A stretch of DNA of 13,953 bases from a bacterium (GTDB lineage: Bacteria; Actinomycetota; Actinomycetes; Actinomycetales; Actinomycetaceae), in NCBI GenBank assembly GCA_030544165.1, contig JAUNRP010000026.1:1-13953 (forward strand). The letters run 5' to 3'. This document shows, piece by piece, positions 5,972 through 11,801 of the stretch. The translations under genes and the position numbers were made by a program. Position 1 is the stretch's first letter. Every line of letters begins with the position of its first letter. A model generated the notes under the pieces. The model ran no database searches. It saw only the letters and a list, made by a program, of their open reading frames with translations, and was not told where the DNA came from.

Positions 5972-6291
5972 ACCGCTACGAGGCACGCATCCGGGAGTCC
6001 GCTCCTGAAGGCAGCGAAATCTACAACCTCTCCATGAGGGAGACCCAGAAGGGCTGGAAGTCCTGGCTCTCGGACGCCCTCCCCCTCCCGATCACGGGGT
6101 GGCGCACCATCACGGAGGCCGCCGGGGCGTACTACCTCGTGGGATCCGGGGACGAGTGGCAGGTGTGCACCCTCCAGAAGGACCTGACGGAGTCCTGGGA
6201 GGACGTCAGCGCCTCGCTCGCGAGGGCGAAGAGCCGGAAGTCCTTCGACCACGACGGCCTCACCTACATGGTGGCCTCGAGGGTCCGCTGA
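5968..6291 (+). CDS. Uncharacterised 107-aa protein, third gene of the XRE operon
   Basis: 107-aa protein without membrane segments or signal peptide. It has a charged start (MNRYEARIRESAPEG), a Trp-containing middle (KGWKSWLSDALPLPITGWR, about 49-residue mark and before), a central EAAGAYYLVGSGDEWQVCTL that looks like beta strands, and a basic C-terminal part ending TYMVASRVR. No known family is recognised. Its ATG overlaps the stop of the membrane protein gene (ATGA), and AAGGAG lies 8 nt upstream inside that gene, so it is translationally coupled and probably works with the two preceding products. It ends 27 bp before the convergent acidic-protein gene. Confidence 0.82.
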   Translation: MNRYEARIRESAPEGSEIYNLSMRETQKGWKSWLSDALPLPITGWRTITEAAGAYYLVGSGDEWQVCTLQKDLTESWEDVSASLARAKSRKSFDHDGLTYMVASRVR

Positions 6292-6318
6292 CCCGGCGGC
6301 TCGTGGACGCTGAGGCGC

Positions 6319-6666
6319 TCAGAGCTCCTGGGCTGCCTCGGGGTCCACGTCCCGCGTGACCTCCTCGGTGAGTTCCAGCGCCTCCTCATCCAGTTCGGGG
6401 TTCTCCCGGTCTGTCACGACGGCGGGGTCCCCCTCCTCCTGCACGATGCGGTCCTCGATGGTCTCGCCTTCCGTATCGGTCTCCGCGCGGACGTACCCGG
6501 CGCCCTCCGAATCGTCCTGCATGAGATCGGCGCCGTCGAAGACGAGTTCATCGGTGGCGAGGTCCTCCTCGGTGACCTCCCCGTAGGGCACCTCGTGGGT
6601 GCCGTCCACCTGTTCTTCGATGGCGATTTCCTCTTCGGAACGGAAGTGATCTGGGTTCTGGCTCAT
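6319..6666 (-). CDS. Highly acidic small protein (possibly DUF5709-like)
   Basis: 115-aa protein dominated by Glu and Asp with almost no aromatic or hydrophobic clusters, so probably largely disordered and soluble. Recognisable pieces are MSQNPDHFRSEEEIAIEEQV at the start, ELVFDGADLMQDD in the middle, and GYVRAETDTEGETIEDRIVQ. The GETxxxRxxQE segment recalls the actinobacterial DUF5709 family, a tentative link. No function can be given. The gene starts at ATG 6666 without a Shine-Dalgarno; CAGACT ends 7 nt upstream, in keeping with a leaderless transcript. Converges with the XRE operon; a small CTGAG/CTCAG hairpin (6310-6322) lies across the junction. Confidence 0.78.
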   Translation of the reverse strand: MSQNPDHFRSEEEIAIEEQVDGTHEVPYGEVTEEDLATDELVFDGADLMQDDSEGAGYVRAETDTEGETIEDRIVQEEGDPAVVTDRENPELDEEALELTEEVTRDVDPEAAQEL

Positions 6667-6741
6667 GCACCCCAGTCTGCCTGCGCGCGTGGCACCGCGC
6701 GCGGGGAGGGAGCGCGGAGGGAATCGGCCGCGGGGGATCGG

Positions 6742-7494
6742 TCAGGGCACCTGCACCCGGCTGAGCGGGTTGTTGCAGAAGATGATCGGCGGGAAGGAGC
6801 ACCCGAGCTCTGTCCGGGAGACGGGCTGGTGGAGGGTGGTCATGACCCAACCCCGGGCCGGGTCGATCGCCTCCAGATCAAGGTGAGTGTCGTCGTCGGA
6901 AAGGGAGGTGGCGGCGTTGGAGATCCCGCACCCGCGCTCCTCGGAGCGGGCAGTGCCGGGAGGGAAGTGGCGGATCTCGATGCGATCCTCGCCGGGGGCG
7001 TTGCCGCTGGAGTACTTCACCAGGCGGCAGGTGTCCTCGGATCTGACGCCCCACTCGGGGAAGCCGAGCCACCCATCGGTGTCTGCGGCGTCGAGGGCAT
7101 CGCCGAGTTCGCGGGAGGACTCCGCGCCCACCTCGTAGACGGTGCGCGTGACCAGGGTGCAGTTCTGGAAGTAGCTGTAGGGGAACCATCCGCGGTCACG
7201 GGTGCTGAAGTCGCAGTCGAGGCGGGTGGCGGACTGCTGCGGGGTGCCGAGGATCGGCTCCACGAGGTCCTGGAGGCGGGTTGACTTCTCGGAGAGGGCG
7301 GCGCGGGCGGAGGGGAGGCCTTCGCGCACGTCCGTGCGGGCGGCGCTCGCGGCGGTGGTGCGCTTGAGCAGGTGCCCCCCGGCGGCGATCAGGGCCAGGG
7401 CGAGGATTCCGATGAGGACGATTCGGCCGATCCGGGCCCAGCGGCCCTGTGGGCGGCGGGGCTCCTCGGCGCGTTTCGGCTCGCGGTGTTCCAT
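6742..7494 (-). CDS. Membrane-anchored extracytoplasmic protein with six cysteines
   Basis: 250-aa protein with a cytoplasmic, charged N-terminus (1-20), one hydrophobic segment (about 21-40, IGRIVLIGILALALIAAGG) that looks like an uncleaved signal anchor, and an exported domain. The outer domain has six cysteines (94, 112, 156, 189, 232, 240), an even number that would allow three disulfides, and several Trp/Gly turns (GWFPYSYF, GWLGFPEWGV). The end, CSFPPIIFCNNPLSRVQVP, holds the last two cysteines. I recognise no family. Start ATG 7494 is preceded by TAGCGT then 7 nt, with no Shine-Dalgarno; the more distal in-frame start would lie in the divergent gene region. Divergent from the 135-aa gene at 7596. 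Confidence 0.82.
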   Translation of the reverse strand: MEHREPKRAEEPRRPQGRWARIGRIVLIGILALALIAAGGHLLKRTTAASAARTDVREGLPSARAALSEKSTRLQDLVEPILGTPQQSATRLDCDFSTRDRGWFPYSYFQNCTLVTRTVYEVGAESSRELGDALDAADTDGWLGFPEWGVRSEDTCRLVKYSSGNAPGEDRIEIRHFPPGTARSEERGCGISNAATSLSDDDTHLDLEAIDPARGWVMTTLHQPVSRTELGCSFPPIIFCNNPLSRVQVP

Positions 7495-7501
7495 CCCAGC
7501 C

Positions 7502-7507
7502 ACGCTA
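7502..7507 (-). promoter_or_regulatory. Candidate -10 of the six-cysteine membrane protein gene
   Basis: On the minus strand TAGCGT ends 7 nt before ATG 7494. Transcription would begin at or next to the start codon, giving a leaderless mRNA. Confidence 0.5.
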
Positions 7508-7561
7508 GACCGGCCGTCAAGCATGGGCGCCCACCCGAAGAACGGGGTTCGTCCCGTCCGG

Positions 7562-7589
7562 TTGCGACCCAGGAACGATTCCCTATCGT
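7562..7589 (+). promoter_or_regulatory. Leaderless promoter of the 135-aa protein gene
   Basis: TTGCGA (7562-7567), a 16-nt spacer and TATCGT (7584-7589) form the best -35/-10 pair in the window. The -10 ends 6 nt before ATG 7596, so the transcript should start at the ATG. There is also AAGG directly before the ATG but too close to act as a Shine-Dalgarno. Confidence 0.6.
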
Positions 7590-7595
7590 GAAGGC

Positions 7596-8003
7596 ATGTT
7601 CTGGAAGAAGAAGCAGAAGCAGGCCGCGGAGTCGGCACCACAACCGGCGCGCGCGGAGGCAGCGTCCGAACCACGTGTCTTCGACGCGCGCTCCGGCGGA
7701 ACGTTCGAGGACGTGACCTCCCAAGAGGCGGCGGAAGCGGCGGTAGAGCAGGGACGGCTCCAGTGGGTGTACATCGTGGACCCCATGTTTGGTGGCGCCG
7801 AGGGCCGCGTGAACCAGGTTCCCGCCCCTCCGGGAGTCCAGGGTGCGCTCGATCAGATCAACGAGATCCTGGTGGAGGCAATCCAGTCCGGGCAGGAGGT
7901 GGGTCTCGATTTCGATGCCGAGTACAAGGGGGACTCGTTCGTGCCCGCGTCCCTGACCTATGACTGCGGTGACGCCGGGGTGTTCCAGGTCCTCATCTGG
8001 TAG
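7596..8003 (+). CDS. Uncharacterised 135-aa cytoplasmic protein
   Basis: 135-aa soluble protein. It begins with a basic stretch (MFWKKKQKQ), continues with an Ala/Pro-rich linker to about residue 28, then a mixed alpha/beta part with VFDARSGGTFEDVTSQEAAE, LQWVYIVDPMFGG (55-67), a helix DQINEILVEAIQSGQEVGLD, and a strand-rich end SFVPASLTYDCGDAGVFQVL. No family is recognised. The -10 TATCGT ends 6 nt before the ATG. The gene ends 33 bp before a hairpin that also lies at the 3' end of the convergent tRNA-Ser, which may terminate both. Confidence 0.8.
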   Translation: MFWKKKQKQAAESAPQPARAEAASEPRVFDARSGGTFEDVTSQEAAEAAVEQGRLQWVYIVDPMFGGAEGRVNQVPAPPGVQGALDQINEILVEAIQSGQEVGLDFDAEYKGDSFVPASLTYDCGDAGVFQVLIW

Positions 8004-8036
8004 GTGGGGAGGCTTGGTGCTCCACGTATGAGAAGC

Positions 8037-8063
8037 GCCCCGGAATCGGCGGGATTCCGGGGC
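8037..8063. terminator. Hairpin between the 135-aa gene and tRNA-Ser
   Basis: GCCCCGGAATC (8037-8047), a 5-nt loop and GATTCCGGGGC (8053-8063) form a perfect 11-bp stem. It sits 5 nt beyond the encoded CCA of tRNA-Ser and 33 nt after the convergent protein gene. The minus-strand side continues GCTTCTCAT, a poor U-tract, so it may be a weak or bidirectional terminator. Confidence 0.65.
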
Positions 8064-8068
8064 TCCTC

Positions 8069-8156
8069 TGGCGGAGGATGGGGGATTCGAACCCCCGAGA
8101 GCTTTCACTCAACACGCTTTCCAAGCGTGCGCACTAGGCCACTATGCGAATCCTCC
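8069..8156 (-). tRNA. tRNA-Ser (anticodon GGA)
   Basis: On the minus strand the acceptor stem GGAGGAT pairs with ATCCTCC, followed by discriminator G and an encoded CCA (8069-8071). The anticodon stem-loop is CACGC-TTGGAAA-GCGTG with anticodon GGA, reading UCC (and UCU). A long variable arm (GTTGAGTGAAAGCTC region) and the T arm GGGGG-TTCGAAT-CCCCC confirm a class II tRNA-Ser. TATCCT at 8168-8173 (complement strand) is a good -10 about 11 nt upstream of the 5' end. An 11-bp hairpin follows the 3' end. Confidence 0.96.
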
Positions 8157-8167
8157 TGAGCCACAAC

Positions 8168-8173
8168 AGGATA
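8168..8173 (-). promoter_or_regulatory. -10 element of tRNA-Ser
   Basis: TATCCT on the minus strand, 11 nt before the first base of the mature tRNA, leaving a very short 5' leader. No clear -35 is seen. Confidence 0.45.
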
Positions 8174-8177
8174 GCCG

Positions 8178-8190
8178 AGAGGGGCCCTCT
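8178..8190. repeat. Short palindrome AGAGGG-G-CCCTCT
   Basis: Perfect 6-bp arms around a single central G, just upstream of the tRNA-Ser -10. CGAGAGG is repeated directly at 8176 and about 24 bp further on. It could be a protein-binding site on the tRNA promoter or the first hairpin of a plus-strand RNA that ends at the terminator at 8232-8269. Confidence 0.5.
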
Positions 8191-8231
8191 TCCTCCAAGC
8201 GAGAGGCCCGAATCAGCCGTGGTATCTGTCA

Positions 8232-8269
8232 CCCAGCGGGCGGGACGTCCGGCCGCCGCGCTGGGTTTT
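8232..8269 (+). terminator. Rho-independent terminator without an obvious upstream gene
   Basis: CCCAGCG-GGCGG (8232-8243) pairs with CCGCC-CGCTGGG (8253-8257 and 8259-8265) with one bulged G at 8258 and a 9-nt loop, and TTTT follows at 8266-8269. This is the best intrinsic terminator in the window and acts on the plus strand. The only plus-strand gene upstream ends at 8003 behind its own hairpin, and the tRNA lies antisense in between. It ends 20 nt before the hydrolase start. Confidence 0.72.
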
Positions 8270-8277
8270 CCCGCTGC

Positions 8278-8283
8278 CAGAAT
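8278..8283 (+). promoter_or_regulatory. Candidate -10 of the hydrolase gene
   Basis: CAGAAT ends 6 nt before ATG 8290; it differs from TANAAT only in the first base. No Shine-Dalgarno is present, and the strong terminator just upstream means the gene needs its own promoter here. Confidence 0.45.
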
Positions 8284-8289
8284 CGAACC

Positions 8290-9126
8290 ATGCGCATCCT
8301 CGATCCCATCCCGCTCCCCGTGGACGGAACCCTCACGCCGCTCTCCGAGGGCAACGCCCCAGAGCTCGAGCCGGGCGGCGAACCCCACAACCAACTGCGC
8401 ATCCGCAACGTCACCGTCCCCACCATCACGCCCGTCCTGCCGGACAATCCGTGCGGATCCTCGGTGATCATCGCCCCGGGGGGTGGCTGGCACAAGCTCT
8501 CCGTCGAGAGCGAGGGAACCTGGGTGGCCGAGGCCCTGGCCGAGCGCGGCGTCGCCTCGTTCGTGCTCCACTACCGGCTCGAGCCCACCCCCCGCGGCGA
8601 CTACGGCGCCGGCTGGTCCGCCACCGAGGCCTCGCTCGCGGACCCCACCTACATGGACGCCGTCGCCTCCCGCGCGCGTTCCCGCGGTGCCGACGACGGC
8701 GCAGCCGCCTTCGCCCGTGTCCGTGAGTTGGCCCCGGGGCTGGGACTCGATCCGGACCGCGTGGGCATCCTCGGCTTCTCCGCGGGTGGCCACACGGCGC
8801 TCGCCACCACGTGCGACCGCCCCGAGGCCCGTCCCTCGTTCGTAGGTGCCATCTACCCGGTGGCGTGGGAGGGCATCACGCCGCCCGATCCGGTCCCGCC
8901 TCTCTTCCTCGTGTGGGCCACCGACGACGGGCTCGGGCGGTCCATCGTGGACTCCTCCCTCGTCACCTACCGGGCGTGGTGGGCCGCCGGGGGCGTGGCC
9001 GAGGCACACGCCTACGCCACCGGCGGTCACGGGTTCGGTAGCCCCAAGTACGGCACCGAGTCCGATCGCTGGATGGACGACCTCGTCATCTGGATGGAGC
9101 GCCGGGGCATCTCCGCCCGCGCGTGA
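8290..9126 (+). CDS. Alpha/beta hydrolase, esterase/acetylesterase type
   Basis: 278-aa alpha/beta-hydrolase of the HSL/BD-FAE-like group (COG0657-type). An oxyanion-hole motif APGGGW (62-67) stands in place of the classic HGGG. The nucleophile elbow is GFSAGG with Ser164; the acid is Asp212 or Asp213 in VWATDDG; and the base is His247 in GGHGFG. The whole domain fills the protein; there is no signal peptide, so it is cytoplasmic. Relatives include acetylxylan and carbohydrate esterases, so de-acylation of a sugar ester is a reasonable guess, but the substrate is not readable. The gene stands alone, divergent from tRNA-Ser and ending 3 bp from the convergent amidotransferase gene. Confidence 0.9.
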   Translation: MRILDPIPLPVDGTLTPLSEGNAPELEPGGEPHNQLRIRNVTVPTITPVLPDNPCGSSVIIAPGGGWHKLSVESEGTWVAEALAERGVASFVLHYRLEPTPRGDYGAGWSATEASLADPTYMDAVASRARSRGADDGAAAFARVRELAPGLGLDPDRVGILGFSAGGHTALATTCDRPEARPSFVGAIYPVAWEGITPPDPVPPLFLVWATDDGLGRSIVDSSLVTYRAWWAAGGVAEAHAYATGGHGFGSPKYGTESDRWMDDLVIWMERRGISARA

Positions 9127-9129
9127 TCG

Positions 9130-9846
9130 TCAGACCCGGGGACCCTCGGCGCCGGTCCCTGTGCCGGCGGCAATCCGGCCGAATCTCTCCGCGAGCGTGC
9201 GAGAGGTTTGCTCCATCGCAGCCCACCGCGTCTCCGCCTCGAGGAGAATCCGTCTGAGATTCTCCTCGCTGGGGTCGGCATGGCGGCCGATGTCATTGCG
9301 GGCCCAGCGGTGGAAGGTCGGGAGGTCCACCTCGGGGTGGAACTGCACGCCCCATGCGCAGGCCCCCACGCGGAAGGCCTGGGTGTACCGGTCCGACTCG
9401 GCCAGCAGGACCCCGTGCGCGGGCAGGCGGCGGACGCCGTCGCTGTGGGCAGCCAGCGCCTGGAATCGTTCCGGCATCACGGCGAACAACGGGTCCTGCG
9501 CAGCAGCAGCGGTCACACGGATATCCGTCACGCCCAGTTCCAGTCCAGCGGGATCTGACACCACCACCTCTCCGCCGGTCGCCGCCGCCAGCATCTGTGC
9601 GCCCAGGCAGATCCCCAGAAGCGGCACCTCCCGCTCCACGGCGTCGGCCATCAGGTCCCGGACCGGGGCCAGCCAGGGATGCTCCGCGTCCGCGAGCGCA
9701 TTCATGGTTCCACCGAGTACCACGATGGGCTCCTGCGCACGTTCTGGAAGCGCGTCACCCCGGCTGGGCCGCAGTACCGTGTGCGGAGGCAGCCAGGCGC
9801 CGTACTCACCCACGGGAACCTGCGCCTCGTGCTCGATCACGATCAT
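9130..9846 (-). CDS. Class I glutamine amidotransferase-like protein
   Basis: 238-aa type 1 GATase domain, stand-alone. The oxyanion strand VLGGTMNA is at 43-50, the nucleophile Cys80 is in LLGICLGAQ, and the His170/Glu172 pair is in VQFHPEVD, so the catalytic triad is complete. This layout matches the GuaA-like amidotransferases that are not fused to a synthetase (often annotated GMP synthase glutamine amidotransferase domain, or gamma-glutamyl hydrolase-like). It could transfer or just hydrolyse a glutamine or gamma-glutamyl amide; the acceptor is unknown. ATG 9846 follows GAGGAG by about 7 nt. It is last in a minus-strand series after the AEC carrier and SRPBCC genes, 50 nt from the latter. 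Confidence 0.92.
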   Translation of the reverse strand: MIVIEHEAQVPVGEYGAWLPPHTVLRPSRGDALPERAQEPIVVLGGTMNALADAEHPWLAPVRDLMADAVEREVPLLGICLGAQMLAAATGGEVVVSDPAGLELGVTDIRVTAAAAQDPLFAVMPERFQALAAHSDGVRRLPAHGVLLAESDRYTQAFRVGACAWGVQFHPEVDLPTFHRWARNDIGRHADPSEENLRRILLEAETRWAAMEQTSRTLAERFGRIAAGTGTGAEGPRV

Positions 9847-9896
9847 GCGGCTCTCCTCGAATTCTGTATCGAGCAGATCCTAGGTCGGCTGTGCGC

Positions 9897-10457
9897 CTAT
9901 CGGAGCGATCGGCGTACGGCTCCGATGATCTCCCGCCGGATCAGCCCGCTGCCGGGCCGGATGAGGGTCCAGTAGGCGCGGAACTTCCGGTGGGCCGCAG
10001 CGTCCGTCGGCTGGCACAGCGTCCGGGTCTCCAGCAGGGTGCGCCCGCCCTCGAGCGGGGTCAGGATCCATTCCATCCCGTACTTCAGCCACCCCGGCTC
10101 CTCGAAGTTCTGAAGCTCCTCGAGGGAGTCCGGAGTCGCGGATTGCGGAACGGGTGACCAGGGCTTTCCCACCATCGCGAAGTACACGAATTCCGGACGT
10201 CCTTCTTCCACCATTGCGACGGGCCGGAACAGATCGATCCAGGGGCGCTCGAGCCTCCCCGAGAATCCCAGGCCACGCGCGAGCATGAGGACCCGGCCGA
10301 TTCGGAGGTCCTGCCACCGCACCGCCATGACCGCGTCCCAGACGGACTCGGGCGGAGCATCGATGATGCCGTGGTGGTGTTCGCTGAATCGCGCGCGTGG
10401 CAGGAGGCGGGAGAGTGGAGAGGCCGCGGGTGACATGTGGTCCTGGGAGCCAGCCAT
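9897..10457 (-). CDS. SRPBCC-superfamily protein
   Basis: 186-aa protein with a START/Bet v 1-like fold, a deep hydrophobic ligand-binding cup. Features: HHHGIIDAPPESVWDAVMAV (about 33-47), the strand-helix opening typical of SRPBCC proteins; a central FRPVAMVEEGRPEFVYFAMVG; and the repeated-strand end WILTPLEGGRTLLETRTL before the long C-terminal helix KFRAYWTLIRPGSGLIRREI. This family binds lipids or polyketides or acts as accessory factors; no catalytic residue can be named. The ATG at 10457 is chosen because TACCGT ends 6 nt upstream and no Shine-Dalgarno is present; a GTG at 10475 in frame is less likely. It starts 31 nt after the stop of the AEC gene. Confidence 0.85.
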   Translation of the reverse strand: MAGSQDHMSPAASPLSRLLPRARFSEHHHGIIDAPPESVWDAVMAVRWQDLRIGRVLMLARGLGFSGRLERPWIDLFRPVAMVEEGRPEFVYFAMVGKPWSPVPQSATPDSLEELQNFEEPGWLKYGMEWILTPLEGGRTLLETRTLCQPTDAAAHRKFRAYWTLIRPGSGLIRREIIGAVRRSLR

Positions 10458-10463
10458 GGCACC

Positions 10464-10469
10464 ACGGTA
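10464..10469 (-). promoter_or_regulatory. Candidate -10 of the SRPBCC gene
   Basis: TACCGT on the minus strand ends 6 nt before ATG 10457, inside the 31-nt gap after the AEC gene. It implies a leaderless start internal to the three-gene run. Confidence 0.5.
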
Positions 10470-10488
10470 GACCACGGGCGGGCGGGCA

Positions 10489-11400
10489 CTAGGCGGTGAG
10501 GCCCACCAGGATGAGGGGCATCGCCACGATCCCCACCACGATCGAAACCGTCACCATGAACGTGGAGAGCTGGACGTCTCCGCGAGCCTCGGCGGTGAGG
10601 ACGGGGGACTGGGAACCGATCGGGGCGAACAGCAGCATGCACATCACAGCTCGCGCCATCTCGGGCAGCGGGAGGAGGAACCAGATGGCCACCGCGAGCG
10701 CGATCGAGACCGCGTAGCGCACGGCGAGGAGCCGGAAGGCTACTCCGGCCTTCGCGCGCGGCATGCGCACCTGCAGGCCGATGCCCACCATGAGCATCGC
10801 CATGAACGGGTTCGCTGCGCCCACGGTGGTGACGAATTCCAGCACCGGCGCGGGGAAGCGGAGATCGGCGAGGCGCATGAGGAGGAGGGCGAGGTAGGTG
10901 TTGAACACCGGGTTCCGGAACATGCGCCCGAGGAAGGAGAACACACTGGGGCGCCGGTTCTCGGCGAGGGCCATCCCGGCCGAGTAGCCCACGCCGGCGT
11001 ATCCGAACGCGTTGCCGATATCGAACATCGAGGTGTAGACCACGGCCGGGCCGCCCATCATTCCGGAGATGTAGGGGGTGGCGAACGCGCCGATGTTGAA
11101 GCCGGTGAGGTTGAGGACTGCGAGGGACTGGTCGGACCGCGAGGCGCGCATGGTGGCGAGGTAGGAGGTCACGATCTGGAACAGATTCACGCCCACCGCG
11201 ATCAGGGTCACCAGGAGCAGGGCGGTGGTGATGTCCATGTCATTGAACGCGGCGGCCACCGCGCAGGGGAGCGTCACGTACAGGACGAGCTTGGAGAAGA
11301 GGGGGAAGTCCGAGGTGGAGGCCCACCGCAGCCGTTTGGCGAGGAGTCCGATCCCGATGATGGCCACGAGCACCAGCGCACGGACGAGGATGTCCAGCAC
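10489..11400 (-). CDS. AEC-family transporter
   Basis: 303-aa membrane carrier of the auxin efflux carrier (AEC) family, usually exporting or importing organic acids such as malate or other carboxylates. About ten hydrophobic helices arranged as two five-helix halves separated by a loop with NRRPSVFSFLGRMFRNPVFN. Typical signatures are VLYVTLPCAVAAAF (39-52) and LNLTGFNIGAFATPYISG (about 96-113), the conserved N/G region of the family. Length is normal. The GTG at 11400 has GGGAGG at 11407-11412, 6 nt upstream. The substrate cannot be told. It is first of three minus-strand genes with an SRPBCC protein and a glutamine amidotransferase, an arrangement with no known joint pathway. Confidence 0.92.
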   Translation of the reverse strand: MLDILVRALVLVAIIGIGLLAKRLRWASTSDFPLFSKLVLYVTLPCAVAAAFNDMDITTALLLVTLIAVGVNLFQIVTSYLATMRASRSDQSLAVLNLTGFNIGAFATPYISGMMGGPAVVYTSMFDIGNAFGYAGVGYSAGMALAENRRPSVFSFLGRMFRNPVFNTYLALLLMRLADLRFPAPVLEFVTTVGAANPFMAMLMVGIGLQVRMPRAKAGVAFRLLAVRYAVSIALAVAIWFLLPLPEMARAVMCMLLFAPIGSQSPVLTAEARGDVQLSTFMVTVSIVVGIVAMPLILVGLTA

Positions 11401-11508
11401 GGTGCGCCTCCCAGGATTGGATGGAGTCCGCCCAGGCGCGGCCTCACCGCCAGCCTAGGTCTGGGACCCGCGGGCCCGGATGGCACTGGCAACAAATTGC
11501 AGGTCTCG

Positions 11509-11530
11509 GTGTGGTGCAGGGCCACCACAC
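11509..11530. repeat. 8-bp hairpin in the AEC-ffs intergenic region
   Basis: GTGTGGTG (11509-11516) and CACCACAC (11523-11530) form a perfect stem with a 6-nt loop. It lies about 110 bp upstream of the AEC start (minus) and about 70 bp upstream of the SRP RNA -10 (plus). No T-run follows on either strand, so a protein-binding site is as likely as an RNA hairpin. The rest of 11413-11600 shows nothing else I can support. Confidence 0.45.
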
Positions 11531-11600
11531 GCTGAGTGAACCAACCTCCGTGGTGACGAGTCGCACCCGGCCCGGGCAGCCCGCCCCTGCGGCGTTCGGT

Positions 11601-11606
11601 TAGACT
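11601..11606 (+). promoter_or_regulatory. -10 element of the SRP RNA gene
   Basis: TAGACT fits TANNNT well and places the transcription start about 11612-11614, at the edge of the RNA's terminal stem. No good -35 is seen. Confidence 0.5.
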
Positions 11607-11611
11607 TGCTG

Positions 11612-11705
11612 GCAGACCTCCCGTGTGGCGTTACCCCACCGAACCTCCCCAGGGCAGGAATGCAGCAAGGATAGGCGGGCTCTGGCGGGTGCACGGGAGG
11701 TCCTT
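11612..11705 (+). ncRNA. ffs: Signal recognition particle RNA (4.5S type)
   Basis: The bacterial small SRP RNA, which scaffolds Ffh for co-translational targeting to the membrane. The terminal stem is a perfect 11-bp pair, GACCTCCCGTG (11615-11625) with CACGGGAGGTC (11692-11702). The diagnostic apical domain reads AGG-GCA-GGAA-TGC-AGCA: GGAA tetraloop, short apical stem and the 3' AGCA of the conserved symmetric internal loop, with AAGGATAGGCGGGCTCTGG closing the outer helix. The apical stem is GCA/TGC rather than the common GCC/GGC, a pairing-preserving change. TAGACT at 11601 is the -10. Exact ends are approximate. Placement before dnaX agrees with other Gram-positives. Confidence 0.93.
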
Positions 11706-11744
11706 CCATGCCCGGATGTGCCTGCCCGGTTGCACACAGTTCCT

Positions 11745-11767
11745 GCGGGGCATCCCCCGCTCCTCTT
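11745..11767 (+). terminator. Possible SRP RNA terminator
   Basis: GCGGGG-catc-CCCCGC (11745-11760) followed by TCCTCTT. Weak U-tract, 40 nt after the SRP RNA 3' end, immediately before the toxin-antitoxin promoter. Confidence 0.45.
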
Positions 11768-11787
11768 GATATCATTGCCCTGATATC
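11768..11787. promoter_or_regulatory. Palindromic operator and -10 of the fitAB operon
   Basis: GATATCA (11768-11774), a 6-nt spacer and TGATATC (11781-11787) form a perfect 7-bp inverted repeat. The TANNNT hexamer TATCAT (11770-11775) lies within it, and GGAGG of the first gene begins at 11788. Binding of the ribbon-helix-helix antitoxin here would cover the promoter, the normal autoregulation of FitAB/VapBC operons; the binding itself is inferred. Confidence 0.7.
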
Positions 11788-11801
11788 GGAGGTGAGGTGC
11801 C

